A stretch of 64,000 bases of DNA from Pomphorhynchus laevis (GCA_012934845.2 WNNJ02001659.1:1-64000), one strand, 5' to 3'. Positions 1 through 10,070 are shown, counted from the first letter of the stretch. Numbers and translations: made by a program. The notes: a model not told the origin generated them from the letters alone.

Positions 1-177
1 TTATTATAATACTAACACTATAGTATTAGTATTAGGCAGCGTTTGCAATGGCGTCAATACCATTGATCAAACTGATAAGCAAACGTTGTCCCATGGTGAC
101 ACAGAAGTGGTATGCCGATGATGCCAATTTTACCGGTACGCCAGAAGATCTCTCTTAAATATGGACATTGTTGAAGA

Positions 178-780
178 GTGTGGGTCCGTCTTTCGGGTAT
201 CATGTCAACGTCAAAAAAAACACAATTGCTTTTTCATCACATGTCATCATGCAACATCGAAGCATTTGATCGTATACAAATAAAGTTCGACGGCTTAGAA
301 ATCCTTGGATCAGTGATTGGTACTCAGGAATACGTAAGCATAAAAACTAGACAACATATATCCGAATGGGTTACTCTTATTGATCGACTGTTTGAAGTGT
401 CCAAATATGATCCTCAAGTAGCATTCGCCGGTTTAAGACATTCTGCACAGTGGAAATGGCTTCACTTTCTACGAACAACCCCAAGTCAAACATATGACAC
501 AATCCCTCTAAGTGATGCGATATTAAGACGACTGCTTCCTGCGATCATGAATCAAGACCTAGATGAGGCGACGATTGGTGTGCTTACATTACCAGCAAGA
601 CTAGGCGGAATCGGTATAATGGATCCTACCACCACGGGCGAACAAGAATTAAATGCGTCGCAACGCTTTTCAGACTCATACTCTACTGGACTGAAAGGCA
701 ATGAATTACGAAGAACGCAAAAAGAGTTATCCGCTCTTATCACAAAAGAAAAAAGGAATTGTTCGAGAACAAGTTGTTGA
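178..780 (+). pseudogene. RT thumb and linker region of the WYADDAN element
   Basis: This open stretch continues the reverse transcriptase past the active site. It carries GYHVN-type residues (in the overlapping frame around 190-215), then a helical region ending in the conserved blocks RRLLPAIMNQDLDEATIGVL and LPARLGGIGIM, which are diagnostic of this RT family. There is an in-frame stop between the WYADD motif (about 108-128) and this block, and a frame change to the downstream nuclease-like block where the two ORFs overlap (759-780), so the gene is dead. No start codon belongs here: the first residue simply follows a stop. Confidence 0.7.
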
Positions 781-1580
781 GTGTAAAACCACTACTGAAC
801 AGTACATTCACAAGAGCAATAAGCTCTGCGACCGCACCTGGTGCTTCTTCGTGGGTAAGCGCGTTGCCACTGAAGAATGAACACTTTGATCTTAACCCAT
901 ACGAATTCAGAGATGGAATGGCAACTAGATACGGTTGGGAACCAAAAGATGTAACGAATACCAAGTGTCAATGTGGGGCAAACTCTAACCTAAACCACCT
1001 ACTATCATGTAAACATGGAAGTCAGTCCATTATTCGGCATAATGAGGCTAGAAATTTAATCGCGGAGGAACTCGCAAACGTATGCCATGGCGTCGAGATC
1101 GAACCATTGCTGCAGAGGGTGGATGAGTCCGTCTCGTTCGAACGTTCAACGACAAGTCGTAAGGAAGAAGTGCGATTGGACATTGCTTGTATAGGTATTA
1201 CTGGGAGGCGTTTTGAGCGGGCGTATATAGACGTCGCAATATTTAGCAATCATGCCAATTCGTACTCCCAATCGGAAGCTTCTGCTTTCGAATACCACGA
1301 ATCAAGAAAAAGGGCGAAATACGATGAACGAATCAGGGTCATTGAACGAGGTACATTTATGCCTGTGATCTTTTCATGTTCCGGAGGTGTCGGCCGAAGT
1401 GCCTTGAATCTATTAAAGACAATTGCTACCAAACAAGCTGGGAAACACGACAGCCCCTACGACGAATGTATATGCCGCTTAAAGCGCGCCGTAGCTTTTT
1501 GCCTATGCCGTGCAGCGTCGAATTGTATCAGAGGGAGTCGAGTTCCATCGAACAAACTGGGATGGGGCAAAACAAGTTAA
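759..1580 (+). pseudogene. Zinc-binding plus PD-(D/E)XK-like C-terminal domain of the WYADDAN element
   Basis: This block has a Cys/His cluster (CQCG, then HLLSCKHG) followed by IRHNEARN, EIEPLL and RLDIACIG...ERAYIDVAIF, then a basic helix (HESRKRAKYDER), FSCSGGVGR and a final CIRGSR. In relatives the order is RT, zinc knuckle, then a domain with an acidic D...D pattern that resembles restriction-endonuclease folds. The nuclease reading is inference from the pattern; no family search was possible. The ORF overlaps the RT linker ORF in another frame. The same domain on the minus strand at 22700-22970 is a second copy. Confidence 0.65.
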
Positions 1581-2368
1581 ATTTGATTTAATTGCATAAT
1601 CAACTGTTTTATTAATTAATAAGTACTTATTGATGGACCTATTTGCGGTTAACCTTATTGCGTGTAATAAATAATAATAATTTTATTATTAAAAAAATAC
1701 TAATATTATAGTAATTTATGTTTAATATAAATATTATATATTATTTAGTATAAAATACGTGGACTCAATGTACACATAGCCGCCGAGTTGCCAATGTTTT
1801 TTCCTCTTTAATTCTAGAGGCATTGTGCTCAAATTCATCCAACGATTGGGAGCGTTTGCTGTGCTTTCCGAAGCTATGCCTACAGACTTCCTCAGGTCGG
1901 CACCATGCCGGAGACAACACTAGATCTAATATTAACGCACTTATAGACAAATTCGAAAATAGAAGAGAGCGTGATTGCCTTTCCTCTTCGGTTGGGGTTT
2001 CGATCATCCAGGAAATTCCGAGGAACTAATGATGAGAAAAATGAATTTATGGAAGTCATCGAATTGGCGAGAAATGGCAATTTCGGAAAGGCGATGCGCC
2101 GCCTTACGTCGAATAATACATGCGAATTTTCGGAATCTTTGCGCTGAAGACTGACAGAGCTAACACCCCTTACATGATGTTCTCCAAAGTCCTGGACAAC
2201 CATCTTTGAGCACCCCCTTGTCGGTTGTCTCAGACATAGTTGAGGCCGCAGTATCATCATTCCCATCCTCGTCCTCTCCTGGCTGTTTAGGTTTGAGGGC
2301 AGAACATATTCGAGATATGCTGTCGGTAGATTACGGGATTTTGCTTCAACGCCTAACTAGTCAGCAAC

Positions 2369-2737
2369 ATGATCGCTGGTACTCTCCCGAACGACCTCGT
2401 GCCCTTTGTCGCCGGTGTAAATCTCATGGCATTAAACAAACCAGATGGAGGGATCCGCCCCATTATCATTGGGGAGACATTACGTCGTCTTTGCGCTAAG
2501 TGTATTTGCTCCAAACTTCGACAGCGATTTGCTGAATCTCTCCATCCGCACCAGCTCGGTGTAGCGACGCCAAACGAAATGGAACAGATAGTACATCGAG
2601 CACGTCGGCTACAACAACTTCATGATCAAGATATCAATTGCCTTTGGGCTAAAATCGACTTGGCTAACGCTTTTAATACGCTGAACCGGAATTCCTTGGT
2701 CAACGCGATCAGTAAGAATTTTCCAGAAATTAGTTGA
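2369..2737 (+). pseudogene. RT fingers/palm (motif A) of the WYLDDG element
   Basis: The translation reads PDGGIRPIIIGETLRRL, the RT fingers motif in which a donor/template contact lies, then HPHQLGVATPNEMEQIVH, and then motif A with its catalytic aspartate in AKIDLANAFNTLN. It stops just after FPEIS, where a break separates it from motif B about 70 bases downstream. The segment 2206-2499 in another frame overlaps it and encodes the preceding SPGCLGLRAEHIRDML block, so a frameshift lies near 2400. Fragment of one broken ORF rather than a separate gene. Confidence 0.7.
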
Positions 2738-2854
2738 TGGACATCATAGTGCTACGGCACTACCTCGAGCCTTAGGTTCGGAAGCCTGAAACCACTTCGG
2801 TCTCGAAGAGGGGTACAACAAGGAGATCCTCTTGGTCCAGTTATATTTTGCCTG

Positions 2855-3139
2855 GTGATTGATCCGATTGTGGTCCAGATATCGGAGATTGAAGGTATCA
2901 GCTTAAATAGGTGGTACCTCGATGACGGAATAATCGGCGGTACTCCTGTTGCGGTGGGCGAGGCTCTGGCTCATCTTGCTGCTAATTTTCATGCGATTGG
3001 ACTGTCTATTAACTGGAAAAAGACCGAAGTAATTGGTAGGGCAGACAAGGTCGACTTGATAAAGAACAGATGCTCATGGATCACATTGGTCAACACCACA
3101 AAAAAACTTTACAATTCTTGGAAGTCCCATCGGGTCTAA
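2855..3139 (+). pseudogene. RT motif C and thumb of the WYLDDG element
   Basis: This frame begins right after motif B (QQGDPLGP, about 2815-2840, same frame but with no upstream start needed). It contains the polymerase active-site motif WYLDDG followed by IIGGTPVAVGEAL and the thumb sequence FHAIGLSINWKKTEVIG. WYLDDG, where most LINEs have YADD, is typical of this RT group. A frame change separates it from the long downstream ORF at 3282. Confidence 0.7.
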
Positions 3140-3281
3140 GGAACATTGTTCGGGATACCTTGTCGATGTTGTTCTACCATCCCTGCGTCAAACTCTGGAC
3201 TCGCTCGAAAATCTCCCTGACCCACAAGTTGCATTCATCCTGCTTCGTAGCTACGCATCCGCTCCACGGGTAAACCATTTA

Positions 3282-4565
3282 ATGCGCACTATATACCCCG
3301 CCTTCGCCGAAGAGTTTTTCCGTTTGTTCGACCGCTTGATATTGAAGTGTTTTAGCAATATCACTTCTATTCAACCCGATAAGTGGGCGTGGATGCAAGC
3401 TTGCTTACCGCTGAAGATGGGAGGACTGGGCCTTCGAAGCTGCTTCCAACACTCTCAGGCAGCCTTCCTGTCCAGTGTAGACACTGTCGCTAGCCAATTA
3501 AACCTTGACCCTATAACTTTCCCTCGGTACGAATTCGTTAAATCTATTATTCCGCAACATGTAGGAAATCTGCAAACAAATCAACGAGGATTATCTTGTC
3601 ACATTGACGAAGTGTCGCGCCGCAGGCTATTGGAGAAGGCCGATCGCTTCAATACTGTCCGATTATTGGCAGTTTCATGCCCACACGCGTGTGCTTGGTT
3701 ACAGGCCGTCCCTAGCAAAGCCACACATATGAACTTGGCACCAAATGAATTTGTTGTACTACTACGTCTTTGGTTAGGGATGTCTTTCTGCAACAGTGAT
3801 TATCGATGCAGACGCTGCCTTAGGATGGCAGATAAATTCGGCTTCCACGCCTTAACATGCCAGTTTGGAGGACACCATAGAATTCGACATGATAGCTTGA
3901 GGGATACAGTCTTTCAAGCAGCGGTTTCTGCTGGATTGAGGGTGGCAAAGGAGGTACCCAACCTAGTTCGTGGTTTGCGAGAAAGACCGGCGGACATTCT
4001 ATTTTATAAGGACCCTCCTTTAGCAGTTAATTTTGCCGTAACTAACCCACAACAAAATGCTTATATTTCCATGGCTTCTGATATCCCTGGCTATGCCGCA
4101 AGCAAGTATGCCACCTGTGTCAAGGAAAGGAAATATAAACGCAAATTAGAGGAGAATGGATACAGTTTTACGGCAGCAGTTGTTGAAACTTACGGAGGAT
4201 GGAACCCACAAGGGGAAAAGCTAATTCGTTTCATTGCTCGTTCTATGTCATGTAGAAACGGTACCCCGTATTGCAGCACAGCGGATCAGTTATTTCAGCG
4301 CGTGTCTGTCGCACTGATGAGAGGCAATGTAAAAGCGATCCTTGAAAGTCTTGACGAGATGGGCCAACCCTTACTAGAGAAAAGTCTCGGATATTGTGAC
4401 GACCCGTCTCCGCAACTTTTTTCTATGCGCGACGTTGCACAGCCCGAGGCCCAGTCAGTTGAGGTAGTTCATGACTCCAATATTCGGACAGCTTCTGTCG
4501 TCAAAGGCGACCATTATGAGGTTGACAAGCCTGTCCTGCAACTCATGTCTCCACGACGACCTTCG
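3282..4565 (+). pseudogene. C-terminal zinc-binding and RPADIL nuclease-like region of the WYLDDG element
   Basis: The open frame runs to 4814, but recognisable element sequence ends near 4565. In order it has WAWMQACLPLKMGGLGLRS (the LP-K-GGLGLRS family signature), a Cys/His cluster (CRRCLR...FHALTCQFGG), IRHDSLRD, RPADILF followed by AVNFAVTNP, a basic helix KERKYKRKLEENG, and AAVVETYGGW. The RPAD...VTNP...K-KY pattern matches the D...D...K spacing of PD-(D/E)XK nucleases. Past 4565 the same frame reads through an ankyrin-gene-like fragment and then nonsense, so the ORF length is misleading. Confidence 0.7.
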
Positions 4566-4567
4566 GC

Positions 4568-4645
4568 ATATCACTCAACATCTAAACAATCATATAATGC
4601 TTCTTTGTCACTTCAACAATCACCAACAATTAAGGAGGGGTTGAT
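4568..4645 (+). pseudogene. Fragment repeated from the 5' end of the ankyrin-repeat gene
   Basis: About 60-75 bases here are nearly the same as 11164-11230: both encode NASLS, two variable residues and QSPTIK. At 11143 the sequence follows an ATG and looks like the start of the ankyrin-repeat gene. Here it is wedged between the end of the WYLDDG element and the ubiquilin pseudogene, on the same strand as both. Confidence 0.6.
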
Positions 4646-4666
4646 ATCGCATCAACCGAATATTGA

Positions 4667-6019
4667 TCATTATACCGATGGAACTGCAACATTATCCAGA
4701 TTACCACTTGCACCATTTTTGAGCCTTCCATTTGGAAATTCAAATTTACTGAAATACAACAAAATATTTTTGCCACTATTCAGACTAATCCACATGCAAT
4801 TCAAAATCTTCTAAGTAATAATTTGGCTCAAGGACTTACGAGTAATCCTGCATTGCTTAGTTCAATTAAGCTTAACAATCCACAAATGCAAAAAGTGAGG
4901 GAGCAGAACCACGAGGTTTCACAATTCCTTAACAATCCGGATTTAATGCGTCGAACAATGGAAATGATTCGTTATCATACAACTATACAGGAAATTACGA
5001 GGAACCATGATAGAGCCCTGATTAACCTTGAGAGTTTACGGAGCGGATATAATGTTCGACAGAGAATTTATCGCGATTTTCAAGAACCAATGCTTAATGT
5101 GGCACATGAGCAGTTTGGCGATAACCCTCTGAATACTAATTCTAGATCATCTAGTACAGCTAACACTAGTCAAGTAGGAACTGAAAATACAAACCTCCTG
5201 CCTAACCCGGGGGCATCTCAGAATACTACATTTCAAATTGATTCGTCTAGATCATATGTATCTAATTCAAACCGTTTAGAGTCGCCTTTGCAATCTACGT
5301 CAAGCGAAAACACTAATCGGTATTCTACGATGAACCCTCACCAATTATTAGTAGGCGCTGCTGAAAATCCTCGCATGTTAATCGACATGTTGCGTGCATC
5401 CAGTTTTAACTCAAACATGGATAATTCTATCCGCGATCCTTGTATTCTACTTAATCTGCTGCGTACATATGAATTTATACAGAACGAAAGACAAAGAGAA
5501 CAAGTACATCGTGTAATTCATGAGTTTATAAGTCAGTGAACAATACCTGAAATTCGTGCTCTATGCACAAATACTCGAGCATTGAGGACGATTGTACAAA
5601 TTCTACAGAACTTAATTCGTCTTAGGGACACATCCCCACAAGTATATTCACAGTTGATATCTTCAAATATAAGCGGTCTAGCCGATAATCAAATGAATAG
5701 TCAACCTACTTCATCTGATGTGGATTATATTCGATCACCAAGCAATAGACAAACAGTTTACGCAACAACAGTATTTCAAAATTTACAATACTCAAATCAA
5801 GATTATACTGCTTCGTTTTTTCAACCATTAGATCGTCTTCATCCCCAGCAACATCAGCCGACAAATCAACAACCAAACCAAACTCAAGACCAACTTTATG
5901 CATCCGAAGTTGTACAAATGCAGACAGTGGGATTCCATAGCCGTGATATTAATCTTGAAGCGCTTGCTGCATCTATGGAAGACGCAAAAATGGCTGTAGA
6001 ACGTAATGAAGACTCTTGA
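4667..6019 (+). pseudogene. UBQLN: Ubiquilin pseudogene (STI1 region to UBA), N-terminal UBL missing
   Basis: The frame is open from 4667 and becomes recognisable at about 4739 (FTEIQQNIF). It contains an STI1-type repeat: LAQGLTSNP, NNPQMQKVREQN, FLNNPDLMRRTMEMIR, NHDRALINLES, YRDFQEPMLNVAHEQFG. These match the ubiquilin shuttle factors, which carry ubiquitinated clients to the proteasome. A low-complexity Asn/Ser/Gln linker follows, then a second STI1-like repeat, and finally a UBA domain (QTVGFHSRDINLEALAA...AVERN) at the end. An in-frame TGA at 5537-5539 falls inside the second STI1 repeat, and the same frame continues to 6019. The ubiquitin-like N-terminus is absent. The roughly 430-codon intron-free run fits a retrocopy or an intron-poor gene. 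A fast-evolving functional paralogue is less likely because of the stop. Confidence 0.8.
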
Positions 6020-6640
6020 CTTTTATTTGAATTTCAAATGTTAACTTATATACTTATAAATAAATATATATACTTATATATTTATTAACAATTTATTTAT
6101 TTATTTACTTATTTATTTATTAACGATCTGTACTTATCTTAATAAGCATTTGCATTATTCATTAGGAATTAATGAATTTGATTGATTTACTTTTTACCAA
6201 AAAGAAATCAAAACTTTCGATATCAGAAGAAAACTTGATATAACTTTATCTGTTATTTATTAGTCAATTTGTTAAACTTGATTTCTATTTTAAATTTCAA
6301 TTTTAAATTTTAAGTTGATTTAAATTATAAAAAATCTTATAACAATTATTTATTTTATAATTAAATTTTGATTTAAATTGTATAGATTGATTATATAAAT
6401 TATATAAAATCTTATAAAACAATTATTTATGATTTAATTATTTATTATTTAAAAATATAAAACTCTGCATTACGTCATTAAATATAGTATATTGGAAATA
6501 CGTCATTAGAATATATTTGGCCGATATATTCAATTATAAAACGTTCACATTATAAAATTTTCAACCGGATTATCACATTTTCGACTTGATGTTTTGATAT
6601 ACCTTATGAAATTTAGACATTTTTCATAATTTTTATTTTC
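6020..6640. other. AT-rich non-coding stretch
   Basis: Long A/T runs, including TTTA-type simple repeats at about 6085-6125. There is no ORF with family resemblance and no recognisable repeat until the dispersed-repeat cluster starts near 6640. Confidence 0.7.
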
Positions 6641-6757
6641 AAATAAGGGGTCGTAATCGCGACCTAATAACATAGCAGTTCCTCCTGATAAAGAAGAAAC
6701 TGCTACTCTCCCTCCTGATACATCGTCTATAATTCATTGGTCAATTTATAAAAATTG

Positions 6758-7069
6758 ACTTTTATTTTAAATTTCAATTTTCTATTTTCACTTGTTATAA
6801 ATGTGAATTGTATAACATCTCATATAATTATTTATTATTTATCTTTAGTTTTGATTTATATATAGTAAAAAATACTATACTCAGTTATCTGATTCGATAA
6901 ATTACATTTTTCTATTGCCATATTATTAAGTTACATCGGAAAATAGAGAAAATACGTCGTTAGCATGTATTTGACCCAGCATCTCGATTGGGTTGAGGAA
7001 TAGGGACCGCTACCTGATATCATAGCAGTTCCTTCTTATATAATATGTAGACTCAGTTATCTGATCTGA
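6758..7069 (+). repeat. 312-bp exact direct duplication, copy 1
   Basis: Compared base by base, this stretch is identical to 8505-8816 over 312 bp. It includes AT-rich sequence, one core module of the dispersed repeat and the ctcagttatctgatctga end. Flanks differ immediately on both sides. Confidence 0.9.
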
Positions 7070-8081
7070 ATTATGAATTGATATTAAATAACAGAAGATA
7101 TATCAGAATAATGATTAGAGGTCATCAGGAGGAACTGCTATGTTTTCAAGTTTCGACCCCTAATTCCTCGACCCAACACCACAGCGGGGCCAAATACGTG
7201 CTAATGACGTATTTCTTCTGATAAAATTTTATTATTAAAGGTAAATAATATATAATAAGATTATATACAACTTATATTTATTATATAACGATGGCATTTA
7301 TAATTGAAATTTAAAATAAAAGTCAATATTTATGAATTGACTAATAAATAACAGACGATGCATCAGAATAAGTATTAGAGGTCATCAGGAAGAACTTTTA
7401 TGCTATTAGGTTTCGGTCCCATTTATTAATCAAGTTAAAATTTAAAATTGAAATTTAAAATAAGTCATTATGCTATCAGGAGGAAGTGCTTTGTAATCAA
7501 GTTTCGACCCCCTATATCTCGACTCAACTTAGCAGGGGGGCAAATACATGCTAATGACGTATTTCCTCTTATTAAATTTGATTATTTAGACTACCTTATT
7601 CGATTAAAAAATAGAAGTCATCAGATATCATATTACATATAATAAATTATTGATAATAATATATTATTACGAATATTTAAATATTACATTATTTAAGTAT
7701 TAATAAATAATAAATGAATATTACTGCATTTCAAATAGTAAAAATTATATACATAATATTTAAAAAATAATTGAAATAAAAATCAAGTAAAATAATTTTA
7801 TGAGTTGTATTGAATGACCTATTTCCGATAGTATCTAATATTTAAATTTTTACTTGATATAAAAATAAGCTGTTTAAAATCTTATATAATTATTAATTAT
7901 TTTTCTTTATTTTTATTTATTTATAGTATAAAATACGTCGAATCAGTTATGTGATCTGATTTATGTATTGAATTAAAAATAAAATACGATATATGAGCAT
8001 AAAGAATTAGGTAATCAGGAATCATAAAAATTGACTTTTATTTGGTATTATTTGTATTTATTTGATACATATTTCCTACAT

Positions 8082-8117
8082 GTAGGCATTCCATTTCTGT
8101 TGCAATGGAAAGCCTAC
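8082..8117. repeat. Hairpin with 14-bp arms
   Basis: gtaggcattccatt and aatggaaagcctac are reverse complements apart from one base, separated by an 8-base loop. No rho-independent terminator or ncRNA context is apparent. Confidence 0.7.
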
Positions 8118-8504
8118 AACAGAAAATTTTTAAACATATATAAATCAACAGAAATATTATTAAAAATAAATTTAAACTCTTAAGTGAAATTTTTATGAAT
8201 GGAAAATAAATAATTTACTTTGTATTAGAATAAGATACACTAGATAATCAAATTTTAATAAAGGAAATACGTCATTAACATGCATTTGATGCGTAGTTAG
8301 CATGGTGCGTAATCAACACTACGGTAAGACATTAGGTGTCGTCATTAGCGCATGGTACGATAGAATTTGGGGAGTCATTAGCATGCACTTATGCTGTGTC
8401 GAGAAATAGGGCCGGAAACCTGATAATATAGCAGTTCATACTGATGAAATATAATCTTATTCTGATACATCGTGTATTATTTATTGGTAAATTCATAAAA
8501 ACTT

Positions 8505-8816
8505 ACTTTTATTTTAAATTTCAATTTTCTATTTTCACTTGTTATAAATGTGAATTGTATAACATCTCATATAATTATTTATTATTTATCTTTAGTTTTG
8601 ATTTATATATAGTAAAAAATACTATACTCAGTTATCTGATTCGATAAATTACATTTTTCTATTGCCATATTATTAAGTTACATCGGAAAATAGAGAAAAT
8701 ACGTCGTTAGCATGTATTTGACCCAGCATCTCGATTGGGTTGAGGAATAGGGACCGCTACCTGATATCATAGCAGTTCCTTCTTATATAATATGTAGACT
8801 CAGTTATCTGATCTGA
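8505..8816 (+). repeat. 312-bp exact direct duplication, copy 2
   Basis: Second copy of 6758-7069, 1747 bases downstream in the same orientation, with no mismatch found. It is the last block before the unique AT-rich sequence leading to the ORF at 9072. Confidence 0.9.
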
Positions 8817-9071
8817 TTATTTTAAAAGCAATTATGGAAAAAGTTTCTTAAAATTTTCTTTTAAATTTTAATTTAAATGAAATTTTTAATTCTTTTAAAA
8901 ATTTAAAAGAAATATTCTAATAATTTATTTTACAAATAAATTATTAAATTTGTTTAACAAAACAAATTTAATTCAAAATTTTATAAATTTTAGATTTTAC
9001 AAAGAATTTGATTTTTTTACCAAAATGAAATCATAATTTACAAACTTTACAAAAACGATTTAGATATTTTG

Positions 9072-9545
9072 ATGAGCTCTAACTTGGAGCAATGCGCAGA
9101 AAATTTCAAATTACTGAGAGAGTACAAGATCAATAACCAGCAACAAATACTGCGTGGAAATGTTGATCAATTGAGGGACCTGAATTTAAAATACGAGGCA
9201 TTAGCTAAGCAATTTCAAGATAATATGTTGTATATACCTGCTGGTCATTGTCACGTCTTGTCTTCTACAGTTTACGAAAAGCTTCAAGAAACGGAACTTC
9301 AGATGGCAAAACTATTGGAAGCATATAAATGCTTTACCTATTTAGATTGGGATTTTATGGATACAGGATTAGACCTCGACAGATCAAAAGTAAATGCGGA
9401 TAAAATACTTCAGACATTAATAGATACCGCGTATGATGAAAAATTGTATTCATTATCATGCATTTTCACAGGGACTGCGATCAATTTCAGAACTCAAAAC
9501 CTTAGAGATAATTTAAAGAATTTTGCTACTGACTCATATCTGTGA
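9072..9545 (+). CDS. Small acidic coiled-coil protein, unrecognised (weak Vps37/Mod(r)-like look)
   Basis: An uninterrupted 157-codon frame starts at the ATG at 9072; the preceding TTG is in frame but unlikely as a eukaryotic start. The protein is helical: LREYKINNQQQILRGNVDQL and KYEALAKQFQDNM form a heptad-like segment (about residues 15-50), followed by a second helix (EKLQETELQMAKLLEAYKCF) and the block FMDTGLDLDRSKVNADKILQ. Helix-linker-helix plus an F-D-G-LD-like block is faintly reminiscent of the ESCRT-I subunit Vps37, but this is only an impression. Part of it is duplicated at 9981-10063. It is not obviously retroelement-derived, and it is one of the few open, unbroken non-TE frames here. 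It could be a single-exon gene, an exon or a retrocopy. Confidence 0.5.
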   Translation: MSSNLEQCAENFKLLREYKINNQQQILRGNVDQLRDLNLKYEALAKQFQDNMLYIPAGHCHVLSSTVYEKLQETELQMAKLLEAYKCFTYLDWDFMDTGLDLDRSKVNADKILQTLIDTAYDEKLYSLSCIFTGTAINFRTQNLRDNLKNFATDSYL

Positions 9546-9924
9546 CTTTCGTTTTACTAATAATAGATGTAAACAAAATATTACTAGAAGTATTACTATA
9601 ATAAAAATAATAAAATAATAACTCTATAAAATAATACTATAATAACTCTAGAAGTTCGAAACTTAAAATTAAAACTTTGTTCCTGTCTTTTATTTGACTA
9701 ATATCTTAACTTATATATATTAGAATGTAACATTTACCAGCACTGCTTACTCTATTAATCAGACGTTTACTTTCATTTACTGACGTACATTTCTGCGTCT
9801 TTCTTTTATGATTAAAAAACCTTTCTGTCATTGCAAATCTGATTTTTTTTATTTCAATCTAGTTTTTTTTCGACGGAATGCAGATAATAATAGATTTTCT
9901 TAAACAAAATAATACAAGTCATTA
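9546..9924. other. Non-coding AT-rich stretch
   Basis: No ORF or repeat with recognisable family. The stretch holds short A/T runs and several stop-dense frames. Confidence 0.6.
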
Positions 9925-9977
9925 TTTCCTCCGTCTTCGTCGTTTTGATCATACATCCTACCATCTTGCTACCACCT
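9925..9977 (+). mobile_element. Short L2-like LINE fragment
   Basis: cctccgtcttcgtcgttttg and the following bases match the L2-like copy at 26453-26505 closely, encoding LRLRRFDHTSYHLA as in the C-terminal region of those elements. It is only about 50 bases long and fused directly to a duplicated piece of the 9072 gene. Confidence 0.65.
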
Positions 9978-9980
9978 TGC

Positions 9981-10063
9981 ATTTTATGGATACAGGATTA
10001 GACATTGACAGATCAAAAGTAAATGCGGATAAAATACTTCAGACATTAATAGATACCGCGTAT
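9981..10063 (+). pseudogene. Partial duplicate of the 9072-9545 ORF
   Basis: 83 bases match 9352-9434 with two differences (encoding FMDTGLDIDRSKVNADKILQ and following residues). The copy is joined in frame to the L2 fragment upstream and runs into a stop six bases past the repeat (10067-10069). Confidence 0.85.
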
Positions 10064-10070
10064 AAATGAA

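Larger units (their letters stand above)
1..1690 (+). mobile_element. Non-LTR-like retroelement, WYADDAN RT lineage with C-terminal nuclease-like domain (5' part outside window)
   Basis: The reading frame enters from the left edge already inside the reverse transcriptase palm. Residues ASIPLI lead into the catalytic motif C (WYADDAN, about 108-128), followed by the thumb/connection region and the family signature LPARLGGIGIMDP (about 589-630). The element ends in a short AT-rich 3' tail with TAA repeats near 1650-1682, a tail type also seen on CR1-like elements in this window. Related pieces lie at 20590-20940, 22390-24190 and 61660-62280, so this is a multi-copy family. RTs of this type are common in cnidarian and other invertebrate genomes; I cannot assign a formal clade. 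Confidence 0.75.
1800..4570 (+). mobile_element. Non-LTR-like retroelement, WYLDDG RT lineage with RPADIL nuclease-like domain
   Basis: The element starts with the signature WERLLCFPKLCL (about 1845-1885). The RT follows in several frames: motif A LWAKIDLANAFNTLN (about 2640-2690), motif B RGVQQGDPLGPVIFC (about 2810-2855) and motif C NRWYLDDGIIGG (about 2905-2945). The C-terminal third is one long frame (3282 onward). At least four frame changes or stops separate the blocks. The same architecture, with a different active-site variant, recurs at 57940-61320. This is a distinct lineage from the element immediately upstream; the two are separated by about 100 bases of AT-rich DNA. Confidence 0.75.
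6640..8820. repeat. Cluster of a short dispersed repeat (MITE- or SINE-like), both orientations
   Basis: The core module reads ggtcatcaggaggaactgct, then a gtttcggcccctaa-like part, cgacccaacatagcagcggg and gccaaatacatgctaatgac. It is seen in plus orientation at about 7110-7230, 7375-7420 and 7470-7575. It is seen in minus orientation at about 6650-6725, 6950-7050, 8270-8450 and 8695-8795. A second module, acgtagactcagttatctg, sits beside it in most copies. Further copies lie at 14500-14600, 32080-32120 and 52600-52950. Copies lack long ORFs. I could not define terminal inverted repeats or target duplications with certainty, so the class remains open. Confidence 0.75.

Noticed and set aside
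1-4570. DIRS-type elements with tyrosine recombinase
   Set aside because: The C-terminal domains lack the R...HxR...Y pattern of tyrosine recombinases and show a D...D...K-like pattern instead.
7448-8647. Open frames in the AT-rich repeat cluster (7448-7642, 8444-8647)
   Set aside because: They are Ile/Phe/Tyr-rich translations of AT-rich repeats with no coding resemblance.
6640-8820. CRISPR-like array
   Set aside because: Repeats are irregular in spacing and orientation and too long. The context is eukaryotic retroelement DNA.
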